Positions 35,601 through 47,400 of a stretch of 64,000 bases of DNA are shown piece after piece. The translations under genes were made by a program, and so were the position numbers. Source of the stretch: Rallus limicola (taxonomy: Eukaryota > Chordata > Aves > Gruiformes > Rallidae). The first letter of the stretch is position 1, and each line of letters opens with the position of its first letter. The notes beneath the pieces were generated by a model that was given only the letters and a program-made list of their open reading frames with translations, was not told the origin of the DNA and searched no databases. The stretch is from positions 4,701,001-4,765,000 of the forward strand of contig JAKCOZ010000020.1 in NCBI GenBank assembly GCA_022605955.1, given 5' to 3'.

Positions 35601-37179
35601 CTTCCAAGAAGGAGCCACGTGCAGTGTGGTCACCTCCTGAAACAAAAGGCCAAGTCAGCAGCGACTGAGAGATGGATGGCAGTGGGACCGGGCCAGAACA
35701 ATAAGGGCATTTGTATTTTCAGCACATGTTGCATCCCCGTAGGCAAGATAAAAATGCGAGTGTTCAGCCAGGTTTTTATTACTGACCTTATCTTCAGCAC
35801 TCGAGCCCATTGTGGGGGAGTTGTTGTTTGGTTTGTTTTTATCTATTTAAAAAAAAAAAAAAAAGAAATCTGCAGTGAGCTCCTCCCAGAGTTTTGGGGA
35901 GGAAATGAGGCAGACAGCAATGTGCTTGTGGACAACCTGTTTTGATCAACAACCACCTTCTTTGTGCTTCAGCGGAGGTTTTTGGTAGCGATGCTGGGCT
36001 GATGCTGTGCTGGTCTCCTGCTGTGCCTGGAGCTCGTGCAGTGATGGTTCTGCTACCATCCCAGCTCCTCCCAAACCTTCCCCCCTTCCTCTTACCTGAA
36101 TCAGCTTTGGGAAAATGATATTTTCTCCAGGCGACGGCTAAAAAGTGCATTTCTCGGTCTGATGAGCAGCTGCTGTGCTGCCAGTGCCGAGGGGTATCCA
36201 GGCACAAGAGAGCTTTCCCTTTTATTGCTAAAATAGGTCACACTCAATGCTGGAGGGAAGAGATTGAAAGCAACTTACTTCTTGGAGGTTCAGAGCCTGC
36301 AGAACAGGGGTGGAGGGCATCCCCTGACTCAGGTAAAGCTGCTGTCATGTTTTGGTCACCCCACTTTGGATTAGAGAGCTGGTCTCCCTGGCTCACAGGT
36401 GGCACCGGTTGCTCGCCCAGGCTCCTGCTCCCGCCAGGGTTATGTCAGGGTGTCTGGCAGCAGCTTGTGTCAGGATGCTCGGAGACCCTTGCTGGTTCAA
36501 AGCTGGAATCTGCTGCTCCTTGCCGGGTGTGGGAGGCTCAGCCTCTGTGCGCTTTCTGGGGGACAGGATGGCTCCGGAGCCCAAAGCTGTGCGGTCAGGT
36601 TTGGTCACAGTGACTCACGTGTCCCCTATGGCCATTCTGGTTGTGCAGGGAACAGCTCTGGGCATCAGGGTCCCAGAATGGCTTTTGATTTGAGGAAGCA
36701 CCAGCAGAAAAGGAGGAGCGGAAGAGGGATGGAGCGCGTGGCCAATGCCGTGCTGCTCTGGGCAGTGCTGCCTGCTACTGCACTCTCCTCTCCTCTGGAA
36801 AGTACCAGTGGAAACCAGGGCACCCAGGATGAAGGTGAGACATGAGGTGGAGACAAGTCCCTGGATCCCCCAGACCCAGTGGGATGTCACTGAGGTGATG
36901 AGAAGAGTCTGGGATATGGCAGGGCAGCAGCTGAAGAGTTCCTAGCTTTGGCTCTGTGTGCCATCAAGTGCCACGGTCCTTGGGGACGCCAGCCCTGCTG
37001 CCCTCCCCCATCAATTCCCCAGCAGTTAAGAGGAGTTCCCAGGACGGCGCACATGCTGCTCATGAGCAGCAGGAACGGGCCAGGCATCCTCTTCTAAAAT
37101 TAGATCCGAGACAATTTATAAATAGTGAAATAAACAGGCTGCCTTGGCTTTGTTTTTGTGCTTGCTATTCAGGCGATGC

Positions 37180-37640
37180 CGTTATTAATCGGCCTCGTTT
37201 AGGCTAAACGCTTGGGAGCGCTTCGGCTGAAATAGCACCTCGTTAGGAAAGAGAATGATTCGCAGTACGACGCTGGGAGAGCTCGGGATGAGCAGCCCAC
37301 GGCCTCATCCTCCGTGGAGGTGGTGAGGGTTTGCTCCTCGGTGAGCGTGTGCGGTGCCTGTTCTCCCTCCTGGTGATGAAAACAGTGTGGGATAGCGGCT
37401 CGGAGCTGGGCAAAGCATCCTGCGCCGGGGAAGCTCTGCCGGTGAGGTGCTGCCTGTGCCCAGGGCTGCGGTTAGAGGTAGCTGCTGGCACAAGTGCCAC
37501 CCTCTGCCGGAGACCCGGCTCAGCTGGCGGATGTGGTGACCGACCCCGGGGACCGCTCCTTCTCGGCGTCGCTGCAAAACAAGAGCCGGTGGTTTTGACG
37601 CCAAGCTGTCTTTGCACCGAAACTCAGCGGGGAGCTCCTG
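37180..37640. promoter_or_regulatory. CpG-island-like block in NCOR2 intron 2
   Basis: About 38 CpG counted in roughly 450 bp at close to 58% GC, an observed/expected near 1.0, while the flanks are CpG-poor. Candidate intragenic promoter or enhancer. A start here could make an NCOR2 transcript lacking exon 2, but no donor was confirmed. The minus-strand frame 37243-37617 is open mainly because of composition. Confidence 0.45.
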
Positions 37641-39413
37641 GCTGCTCTCTGGGCTGAAGACGTGGTAAGCAATGGGGGGATGGCTGGCTCTGGTGCTTGG
37701 CTGGCTCTGCTCTGCCTCTCCACGGGTTTGCTCCAGAGCTGTTCTCCAAGGAAGTCAGAAGCACCGTGTGTTTGCACTTGTTTTGCTGCTGGTGGGAGGA
37801 AGAGAGAGGAGGAGCAGCTTGCCTTTCTGTTGCAAGAACAGCTCCACGCTTCCTTTCTGCCAGCTTCGTGTCTCTTGGGGTCTTCTCCTAATTCTTGCAG
37901 CGGTGGGAATGCCATCTGGATAAAGCAGTTGGTCGATGCCCTGCCTGTATGGAAATGCTCCGTGCTGGATCTGGGAGAGCCAGGGTCAGAGCTGCTGTTG
38001 GCTGTGGCGTAGTGGTGTCTGTCTCTGTGTACCATAGGTCAGAGCCCAGGGGTGATTGCAGCATCACTTTCAAACCTTCCATCCTGCATCCTTGTTGGGA
38101 GGTCAGGCAACCTGGACCCAGGCAGCTGTGCGCAGGGGAAGCAGAAATGAAGCACACCAGCCAACGCACACGTTCAAAACAGAAAGTGAGAGGCAGAAAG
38201 GCTGTGCGGCTGCGTGCAGTTATTAGTTTAGCCTGTGGGTTATTCTGAGGTCAGGGCCTGGTATAGGGGATTTCACTGGAGTCAGTATGGTTGGTAAGGC
38301 AGCAGGCCGAGAGCTGTAAAACTGTTTTTAAAAGGGGAGAGAATAAAAGTTCTTTTTTTGGTTTTTCCTTCTTCCCTTCTGTGGGGCTGTGTCTGTTTTT
38401 GTGTTCCCAGGGGCTTTTCTGTAAGGTTGCACTCGGTCTCCTTGCTTTAGACAGTTTGATTAGCGCATCTAAACGAGCCTGGTTGACTCTGGTGATTTTG
38501 GGCCAGCAGATTTTCTAGGAAGGGGCACGGAGACGGTGCTCTTGGCACTCCTGAATCAAGTAATAACACAGAAAGACCTTGAGCCTGGGGGTGCTTTAAC
38601 TGTCTCTGCATCCTAGCACCCCCGGGCAGGAGATGTGCAGACACATCCAACCTTCTTTGCTGGCAGTGAAGGATGCTCTCGGCACCGCTGGCCAGGCCCA
38701 GACCCTTGTCTGTTGCATGAAGAAGCGTATTGTAACAAGGCTGGTTTTGGCTGTTTACCATTTTATTTATCCAAACGCTGGCCTTGTGCTGTACTGCTCT
38801 GCCACAGCAATTTATGGTACCACAGGCACTCTTGGTGTCTGTCTGTCTTGGCTGATGCTGCTAGTGCTGGCTCAGCCTGGCCAGTGCTGTTTGTGGTGTG
38901 TGGCCAGGAGCTGCTCAGGATGACTCACTGGAGCTCTGGTCAGGGCAGGTATCTGGCTTTGTTTGGGCATAAAGCAGCTGTGCTTCAGTCCTTTTCCCCA
39001 CCAGCCCCCTCTTTGCCAGTCGCTGAAAGGGAGAGGGAGTCAGACCAGGGGGTTGCAGCATTCCCATGGGATACTGAAGTTGGCCCCTGGATACTCATGG
39101 CTCCAGCTGACTGCTGGATGTGGTGGTGTGGGCTGTGCTGTGGGCACCCCAAATCTGCTATGAGGAGCTACAGTTCTGGTGATGGTACCAGCAGCTGTGG
39201 CCCTGTGCTCCTCAGGTCCTGTGCACACCGCTGCCACGTGTCCCTTCCATGTACAGCAGTGTGCAGCCCCTTCTCATGGCTCACTGAGAGCTGGGGCAGT
39301 GTGGTGGGGGGCTGAGCAGCCTCAGCCTGGCAGAGCTGGCTCCCTGAGTGTGTTTGTTCATGTGATGTGCTCAGGAGTCAGTGTGGGTGCCTGGTTTGAA
39401 ACTGAATAATGTG

Positions 39414-39821
39414 GATTTAAAGGCCTGGAGCATCTCCCCTGTGAGGAAAGGCTGAATGAATTTGGGCTGCTCAGCCTTGAGAAAAGAAGCCTGAGAGGGG
39501 ATCTGATCAATGGTTATCAAGTGTGGGACACAGGGGGAAATGGGCAGCCTCTCCTCAGTGTCTGTGGGGACAGGACAAGGGGCGATGGCTGCAAGTTGGA
39601 GCACACAAAGTTCTGCACCAATATGGGGAAGAACTTCTTCCCGGTGACAGAGCCCTGGGACAGGCTGCCCAGGGAGGTGTTGTCTCCTCCTCTGGAGATA
39701 TTCAAGACCTGTCTGGATGCTGACCTGTGTGACCTGTCCTAGGGACCCTGCTTTGGCAGGGGGTTGGACCTGATCTCTGGAGGTCCCTTCCAACCCCTAG
39801 GATTCTGTGATTCTGTGACTT
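39414..39821 (+). mobile_element. CR1 LINE 3' fragment
   Basis: Forward CR1 3' end: GGAGCATCTCCCCTGTGAGG, GGCTGCTCAGCCTTGAGAA, GGACAGGCTGCCCAGGGAGG, GGTCCCTTCCAACCCCTAGG, ending ATTCTGTGATTCTGTGA. The best-preserved tail in the window. Confidence 0.95.
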
Positions 39822-41042
39822 CCCTTGTTTTTCCAATTCTAGCTAGCTGGCTTCACCTTAGGCTTTGGAAACACAGCTTGCTGGCTTTGGAGTGTCTGAT
39901 CTTGCATGTAAGGCCGATGCTCTGGCCAAGGCAGGTGTCTGTGTGGTGCAGTGGCTTGTGAAGGACTAAGACAGCAACCCGCTGCTGGGACTGTAGGGGG
40001 GAGGTGACCCAACCTTGTCACTGCACTCCGGCCTCGAGCTGCTTGCAGTAGCAGGGATCCAGCCTTCCTCCCTCCTCGGCTCCTGACTTGGACACGTTGC
40101 CACCCCCATGTTGGCAGGGCATCTGTGGGTGTGCAGTTGCAGGAGGCACCAGTGCTGGGATGTGTGTAGCAGGATGGAGCTGCTGAGCTGCTGTAGATGA
40201 ACATCTGTGAAGAAGGATGGGATCTTCCTCTCTAACCAGTGCTCAGTGTTTTGGGGGGACCTCTGTGCTGTGTCTGGGCTGCATCTCCCTTTTGGGGAGT
40301 GGGGTACCCTGGCTGTGGCAGCTCAGCCTCGCCACCATCAGGCTGGTTCTCCAGCCATCTGCAGCTCTAGGTGATGCAGCCTGGAGAAAGGAAACTCTGG
40401 CCTGTTTGTTTGTATTCTGCCTGTGTGATTAGAGGGGATGTGGTTCCTGTCACCCGGGGTTATGTTTTGGGAAGTTGCTTTTTTATCAGGAGACTGATAA
40501 ATCCTTGACGTGGAGATTTCCAAAGTGATTGTGTTTGGTTTGCTTTAGTTCTGGTTTGGAATCCTCCCTTGTCCTTCGTAAAGAAGTTTAATTTCTATCA
40601 ATAGAAGTGGAAGAGCTGTTCCTCTTCTCCTGACATCCCTTCCAGCTTTCTGGAAACCCTCCTTCCACCCCCTCATAACTGCTGATGCACCAGAGCCCTT
40701 TACTCTTATAGTCTTTCTGCTTCCTTAATTTCTATTTCATGACATTTCCTGGATGCACTGAATTCCACAAAACTTCCACAGAGTACTGTGGGAGCATCTG
40801 AACCACAGGGAACATCAGGAAGATTGGTGTAAGAGGAACAAAGCCCTGCCTACACTCAGTGGGAGCATTATGGGCTCTGGAGAAGGTGCTCTGACACCTC
40901 AACTAATTTGGGAGGAGGGTTTGCAGAGGGCAGGAAGAGATGCAAAGAGAGGATGGGTAAAAAATAGAATTAAGAAAAAAAATGCCCAACATAACCCAGC
41001 AAAGCAATGGAGATGAAAAAGAGCAACACATAGGTTGGGACC

Positions 41043-41612
41043 TGTCGTGGTTTCCCCCCGGCTGTGGGCTGAGATCCACGCAGCTGCCTGCTCCTTAAAG
41101 CAAAAGAGCAGGAGAAAAGGGAAAAGGGGGGGAAACAAGGGAAGGGAAAAGGAAGGGGCAAATAACTCCAAAACCAAGAAACTAAGAGGCCCGTGGGTTG
41201 GGATAAGGATAGTTTACTAAGAGAACAGAAAGATCAAATATAACAATGCTGACAGGGCTTTAGAGCAAAAGAATATGAAACTATTGATACCCAATGCAGT
41301 TTCTCACCCAACCACACAGCTCAGGCCGCACCACCCAGAGCTGTCCTGGAACCCGACCGTCCCCCAAGACCCTCGCGTCCCGGAACCGCCCCCCTTCTTC
41401 CTCCCATCAGCCCCCCTTTATCCTGGGCAGGACGTACTTGGCATGGAATACTCTCTTTGGCCCATCTGGGTCACCTGTCCTGGCTTTGACTGTCTGACTG
41501 CAACTAGAAACATCAGGGTGTTCTCAGCACTGCTTTCATTGTAACTCCCAAACACAGCATCCCATCCGCTGCTACAAATGAAGTTAACTCTATCCTGACT
41601 GAAACCAGGACA
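41043..41612 (-). mobile_element. Solo LTR of an avian endogenous retrovirus
   Basis: On the minus strand the element begins TGTCCTGGTTTCAGTCAGG and ends AAACCACGACA, the TG/CA termini of an LTR, 570 bp long. Both sides carry the same 5 bp, GGACC (41038-41042 and 41613-41617), a target-site duplication. A 5-bp duplication fits ERVL-like and some other classes. The 5' end matches my memory of LTR families common in passerine and other neoavian genomes. No internal retroviral genes remain, so this is a recombinant solo LTR lying antisense to NCOR2. Confidence 0.9.
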
Positions 41613-42512
41613 GGACCACAGAGTTGTGTTGCTGGTGCTAAGGCTCCACCAGAAATTTTAGGTCAGGGTGGGGGGACTAAAGGGTGTTTGTGCTGTGTGC
41701 TTTGGTGGGGAATTAACTAGGCACCCATGGGACATCTCTGCCCATGGATGGAGGTGCAGCAGTGCTGGCAGCGAGGTGTCTCCCTATGTACATGGTCAAA
41801 GTGCTGCTTGACAGAATGGAAGGCTCTCCTGAAGGCAGCTCTTAAACCTTTCCAGCATTTGCATTTTGGAACACACAGTCAGGAGCTCACAATGTAATTT
41901 ACTGTAGTAACTTCTGAGCAATTAACCCACCTACGTCCTGCCAGGACTCCTGTGGTTTCTTTGACAGTTCATCACAGGGCACAGAAATCTGTCAATTTGA
42001 ATCCTCCTTGCTAATTCTAAGGTTCTGTTTTCTTCTGGCAAAACCAAATGCTGATGTGAGTGAAGCTGAGCAGGTCAGAGTGAGTTGGGCAATGGCTGGA
42101 GAAGCAGGAGCTGGTGCTGGCCAGCCTTGCCCTCGGCTGGGAGCCCAGAGAGGCACGCCTGCCATCCCAGCCCGGAGCTAACGGCTTCATGTCACCAGCT
42201 TCCCTGTCACTTCAGGCCACCCCAGCAAGCTCTGAGTTCCACCAGCAGTTTTCCAATGGGGGATGGAAGAGGAAAGGGCAAAGCTCAGCTGAGTGTGGGC
42301 AGGGGGAGAAGGAAAAGCAGATGGCTCTTGGGACATGCAAGAGCCTTTTTCGAAATTCTTTTCTCAGGGGCACAGCCTTGGAGCCTCCCAGACGGGTAAT
42401 TCTTGTTTATACACCCACAGAAGGTGACAGTCCTGGTTGTGGGCCTATTTGGTGTGTCTTCCCAGACATGGTGTGTTTGTTTTGTAGGTGGATGTCAGGA
42501 GCTGCAGTGCTC

Positions 42513-42580
42513 TTTTTTTTTTTTTTTTAAATATATAAATATATATATATATATAAAATTTATTTATTTTTATTTAAAAC
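42513..42580 (+). repeat. Poly-T plus AT-rich low-complexity run
   Basis: Sixteen T followed by about 50 bp of (AT)n and ATTT units. No mobile-element body recognised next to it. Confidence 0.9.
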
Positions 42581-44336
42581 CGGGACAAGTGTGAACATGG
42601 GGAAGCTCATCGTAGGCAGCAGTTCTGCTTTGGCTGGGACTGTTGGAGCTGCCAGGTTCCTCCACTGCAGGTTTGTCCCATCTGTGGTTGGACCCACAGC
42701 ATATTCTGCCCTGCAGCCCCCCAGAGCCTCCTGTGTGGCTGAAGAAGCAGCAGCACCACAGGGTAAGCATCCTCCCTTATCACCTGGATTTACAGCAGAA
42801 GCGGAACATCCCTGTGAGGAGGAGCAGACCTTGTCCCAGTAATGTCCTCGTTGTGTCGCAAGAACCAGTCTGAAGACCCCAGGGGCCAAGCTCTGAAATG
42901 GCCAGGCTGGAGGTGGAGACCAGGGCTCTGGGGCTGGCAGAGGTCTCTTCTTCACGGTGTTTCCCATGATGGCTCAGAACAGCAAAGGACCCTGCACTTG
43001 GGGTGAAATGAACCTCCTCCCAAAAAACAGTGCACCTTTCTAGGCACAAGAAGCGGTGTCCACTGGACACCACCATTCCCCATCCTCCTCCCTCTGGTAG
43101 TTTGGCCTTTTCAACTTTTGTGTGGGCGTCTAAATGTGGGGTAGGGGATCTGCTTCCCTTGGCTCCCCAGGACTGAGTGCTGACTTCTGGTCATCTGCCT
43201 GGCTTTCCAGAAAGCCATTGCGCAAGCATCTTGTTTCACCCTCTGATGTCCAAAGATGTTGGGCGTTGATGTTGCCTCCTGCCTGGAGGAGAGCATGGCA
43301 TCTGTTCACTTAGAGTTTGGGGCCTCAAGGGACAGGTTGTTTCTATCTCAGCTCTCGGATCCTTTCTTTCCTGGCCATGCGCCTTGCTGGGGCTCTTCTC
43401 CAGTTTCTTCCTGGTGCTGGGCTATGTCCATCTTCACTACGTCTGATCAAAGAGAGAGTCCCCTGCCCACACCCCCAGCTGCACGGACTTTAGTTATTGA
43501 TGAAATTTATTTTTTAGGCTCTGAAATTTCTTTTTGAGGGGCTTGGAGCTTTATTTCTGTTCCAGTTGAGAACTGTTCAAAATACCCTCCAGAGGTGGGA
43601 CTGGTTCTTCTAATGTAAATGTCTGTCAGTGTTAGCAGGGATATTCTGTGACAGGGCTTTCTATGCCATTGCTGAAGGTCTTAGTTAATTAGATGATTAG
43701 TCTTCTGGTCAAGTATCTATCTGCAAATAAAAAATAGCGGTTGAATGTAGCTGCTAAAATAGTGTTGCTGGAATCAGTCTGTGGCACAGAGCAGGAGGGC
43801 TTCTTATTTAATTAAAATCAGGAACATACTGTACTGTACTCTCCAAGGGTCAAGGAACAAAAGGGACTCACACATAATAAGTAGCAAACTGTCCTTTCAA
43901 ACCCCTTGAGCTCAGCCCCGGGGAGCTGTGTTTAAAGGGACACTCTCAAGATAACATTTGTGATTTCTCTTCTTTCCTTTCTCTCTTTCCCTGTCTCCTT
44001 ACCGCTGCGCCGATGATTGGAGCTGACGGTATCCCCATGACTCCTAATTTTCTTCTTACCTGTTCTTCCCCTTGGGTTTGCTTGGATGCCAAAAACCTTT
44101 GGGGTTGAGCTTGCCAGGGTTGCATCCTGGGAGCAAGCCTGCCAGCAGCCCCAGTAACAAGCTTGGAGGCAGGTTGCACAAGGGATGAGCTACCCATCCC
44201 GGTGAGGTGCAGGACTGGGGATTACTGGGAACGTTCACTGTGGTCCAGCACGCAGGGCTTTGAAAGAGGAGTTATCTGTATGGTTTCTTCTGAGCTGCCA
44301 CCAGCCTAACGAGCTCTTCTGCGTTTGTTTCTGCAG

Positions 44337-44464
44337 GACGTGGCGCTGTTGGAGTACCAGCATCATTCCAGGGATTTTGCTTCCCACCTCCCACCGGGGT
44401 CTATCATGCAGCCGCAGCGGCGGAGGCCATCCCTGCTCTCCGAGTTCCAGCCAGGCAATGAAAG
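44337..44464 (+). CDS. NCOR2: NCOR2 (SMRT) exon 3
   Basis: 128-nt internal exon coding residues 36 to 77 plus two bases of codon 78. The acceptor tract ends in ctgcag at 44336 and joins exon 2 in phase 0. The donor is AAAG|gtacga. The peptide starts DVALLEYQHHSRD and contains RRRPSLLSEF at about residues 63-72, the most conserved N-terminal block shared by SMRT and NCOR1. The surrounding EYQHHS and QPGNE residues are SMRT-like. The block lies within repression domain 1; no folded domain is expected here. The 14.6-kb upstream intron holds a CR1 fragment, a solo LTR and CpG-rich blocks. The exon's own frame is uninterrupted, and its split AG/A arginine codon is restored exactly by exon 4, so both boundaries are well supported. 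Confidence 0.96.
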
Positions 44465-47400
44465 GTACGAGCTCCCTGCCTCCCTCCCCTCGGCCCTGGG
44501 CATCCTGACTGCGTTAGCGTGTGCTTTGCGCTGAGGTTTGGAGGAGGCTGCCTCGGACCTGGCCGCTGTGAGGATGGATGTTGGTACTGGCTGTGCTTAG
44601 TCTCTGTGCCGGTTTTAGCTCTGTTGTGCTAATGCAGATGGCACCTTTGCTTTCTGGTTTCTTCCCTTGGACTGTCATGTGTTTTAAAGCCACCTTAAAA
44701 ACCACCAAAACAACAAAAAAACCCCAACCCCCTCACTTCTGTGAGGCTCTACGTCGCTGTCGCTGGTTGCATTGGCTTTCTTCATTGCAGAAAATAAAGC
44801 TGTGTGGTTGGGTTTGGTCTGTGGCTCCCGAGGCTGAAGGGAGGAGTGAGAAGAGCTCATTTCCACTGCTCATCTCCGCTTCCTCTTCTCCTCTTCCTCC
44901 CTGCTTTCATTGTTTCTGTTTCTCTTTCTGTGTTACCCTCACAACTTTCTCCGAGCTGCTGTTTTTCCTGTCTGCTGTCTTTGCGGCTCTCCCATGTCCC
45001 ATATTCTTCTATAGCCTCCCGTGGGCTACCCAAGCTACTCAAGCCAGCGCTGTGTGACTGGAAATCCTGTAGATGCTTTAACCACAGGAGCTGAGCCTTT
45101 CTGAAGGCCATCACTCACTCTCTGTTTCACAGTGCTGCTCTCACAGTTTCTCTTCTTCATCGATGCTTAGCAGTTTTGGAAGAAGTTGGTCTGGAAGTGA
45201 AATAATACTTGCTACAGTAGATCTGTGCAAAGGATTTATTTTGTTTTTAATGCTTATTCCTTAGGCTAAGACTAAAACTGGTGTAGAGTCACAGAGTTCA
45301 ATCTGTCTCATGAGTTTTTGGGGAGAGGAGGAGGACCACAGGGTGTGTAAGGGACATGCAGACAGGACCCTCTTTCTTTTTTTCCTAGTGGGATGGGTTT
45401 GGCTTGGTGCTCAGCAGAAACAAACCCAGCAGAGTTTGGAGGCAAAAAGCAACCTCCAGAGTGACTTTTGCATCTGCCCTCCTGAAAGTGCTCTTGGGAT
45501 TGTGCCCGTGGCCCCTGCGGGCACGGAGGGCAATGCTGCTTCCGAGGACTGGTGATTTCTCACAGCGTGTTGTGCTGCCTTGGCTTGCTTTGATGTCTCA
45601 GTGCTTTGATTTCCTAGCACAGAGGAAGATGTTTAAATTGGAAGAGGGTCAGATTTAGCTGAATTTGGGGGAGATAAAGAGGACCCAGCAACGTGCTCCT
45701 GCCTGGTTTTGTTTTTCATGCTGTTCATGGATTGCAAAATGGAGAACCAATTCTGCTCTCCAGCAAAACGAAGCTTTCGAGGTCTGAATATGCTATTTTT
45801 TAATTAATTTTTTTTAAAAAAGCTATCTTGGTGCTTTCATATAATTAAAAGAAACAACACAACTGCAAGCCTTGGTGTCTACCACCTGCCTCATCTGGTG
45901 TGGTCATCGAAGCATCTTGTTTTGGCTTACAAATGTTTCAGACTCTCCAAGCTTATTTCTGTGTTGACAGTCATGTGTATATGGGTAAACTTCTAATGGA
46001 GTTTGTCAGGTCCAGGTACACATCCAGATGCTTTCAGGATTGCTTCACTTGCAGCTGGAATGGTGAAGTTTTGGCATGATATAAAAAAGAAATGTTCTTT
46101 GTAACAGACCCAACTTGTGTGTTGTCCTTTTTCCCCTGTAACATCAAAATAATAGAGCTTTGGCAAAAGTGATGCTGGATAATAAAACTAAAGATGTCAC
46201 TTCAGTTCATCTCCATTAGCATCTTGTGCCTGGCTGCTGGGATATAGACTCAAAAAATGGGGGTGAGGGAGCATCTATGGGTGCAGGATGGGGGGAGTCT
46301 GCAGAAATTTTCCATCTGGTGTAATTAATTATTGAAGTATTCAAACTGAGTGGTGTTGGGGCTGGGAGGTGTTAGTCTGTTTTTGCAAAGCCAACTGTTG
46401 TTTCTCCACATCTTTCAGCTCTACCCTTACAGATCCATGCTGTGGGGACTTGGCTTTCTCATGGGGTGAGGATATGCTCTAAAATAGCACCTGATGTATT
46501 GCAAGTGGATTCCTTGGAGTGCCTGGTTGCTCACCTAAGGGTTCCTTGGATGCTTGGGGGTAAGACCCTGGAGCTTCTGGAGCAGGTTGGGTTGGTCATT
46601 GATGGCCACCCCAACAAATAGCTCTGGCTCTGCCTGGTATGGAGCGAAGCCCCAGTGAAGGAAGGTGGTGAAAGCAGCGATCTCTGCAGCTGAGTCCCCT
46701 TGGCAGGTTCATGCTGGGCACATCTGTAAATGCTTTGGCTTTGTTCCTGGGCTGGGATTGATGGTTTCGAGCAGAGGCAGCTGGCTCTCAGCGTGAGGGG
46801 CTGGGGAGGAGGGAGCAACAGAAGGCAAACAAGTAATGTCCGCAATGCAGGCACGGGAGTCAATAGAGGGAAGCACAGGGAGGTGCTGTGTCTGAAAGGA
46901 AGGCTCCCACCTTGGTTCCCTGTCAGGTACCCTATCTGGCACACAGCAGTGGTGGGCATGAGACATCCCCCCTTGAAGCAAGTGTTGGTAGAGGGGAGCC
47001 CTTCCAGTCCCCTGTTGCTTTGGGTGCCCAGGAGCAGCAGCCTCTGTGCTGTTGGCTGTGGTGGCTTCCAGGATTCTTCCAGGATCACTCCCCTCCTTAA
47101 AGAAATCAATTTGTGAGTCTGGCACAAGTGACTGACCATGCTGGAGATGGAGCCGTGTGCGTGTGCCCAGATGGACATCCCTGCCCTGCCATCACCATGC
47201 TTCGTGTGGATCCAGAGCAGTGCCTGCACACAGAGTGTGGTTCAACCCTCAGCCTGCTTGGTCTCAGTTCCTCATTGCCCACCTGCTTGGTTGGGTGGCT
47301 GCTGTTTGTCCTCCTCTCCTGGAGTGGGCAGAGATTTGTTTTGTGTGGTTGTCCTCCAGTTTGGTTTTACCTTCACCTTGGCCAGATCTCTGAAGGCTGG

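Larger units (their letters stand above)
29766..44336 (+). other. NCOR2: NCOR2 intron 2 (14,571 bp)
   Basis: GT-AG intron between coding exons 2 and 3. It holds a 22-bp two-copy tandem repeat at 34327-34370, a CpG-enriched segment at 35130-35600, a poly-A at 35849-35864, a CpG-island-like block at 37180-37640, a CR1 at 39414, a solo LTR at 41043 and an AT-rich low-complexity run at 42513-42580. The remainder (29766-34300, 37650-39400, 39830-41030, 41620-42500, 42590-44336) shows nothing I can name. Open frames there, some over 140 codons, have no recognised homology. Confidence 0.85.

Noticed and set aside
46531..47229. 232-codon minus-strand frame in intron 3
   Set aside because: No recognised family, low-complexity composition, and an overlapping frame of similar quality.
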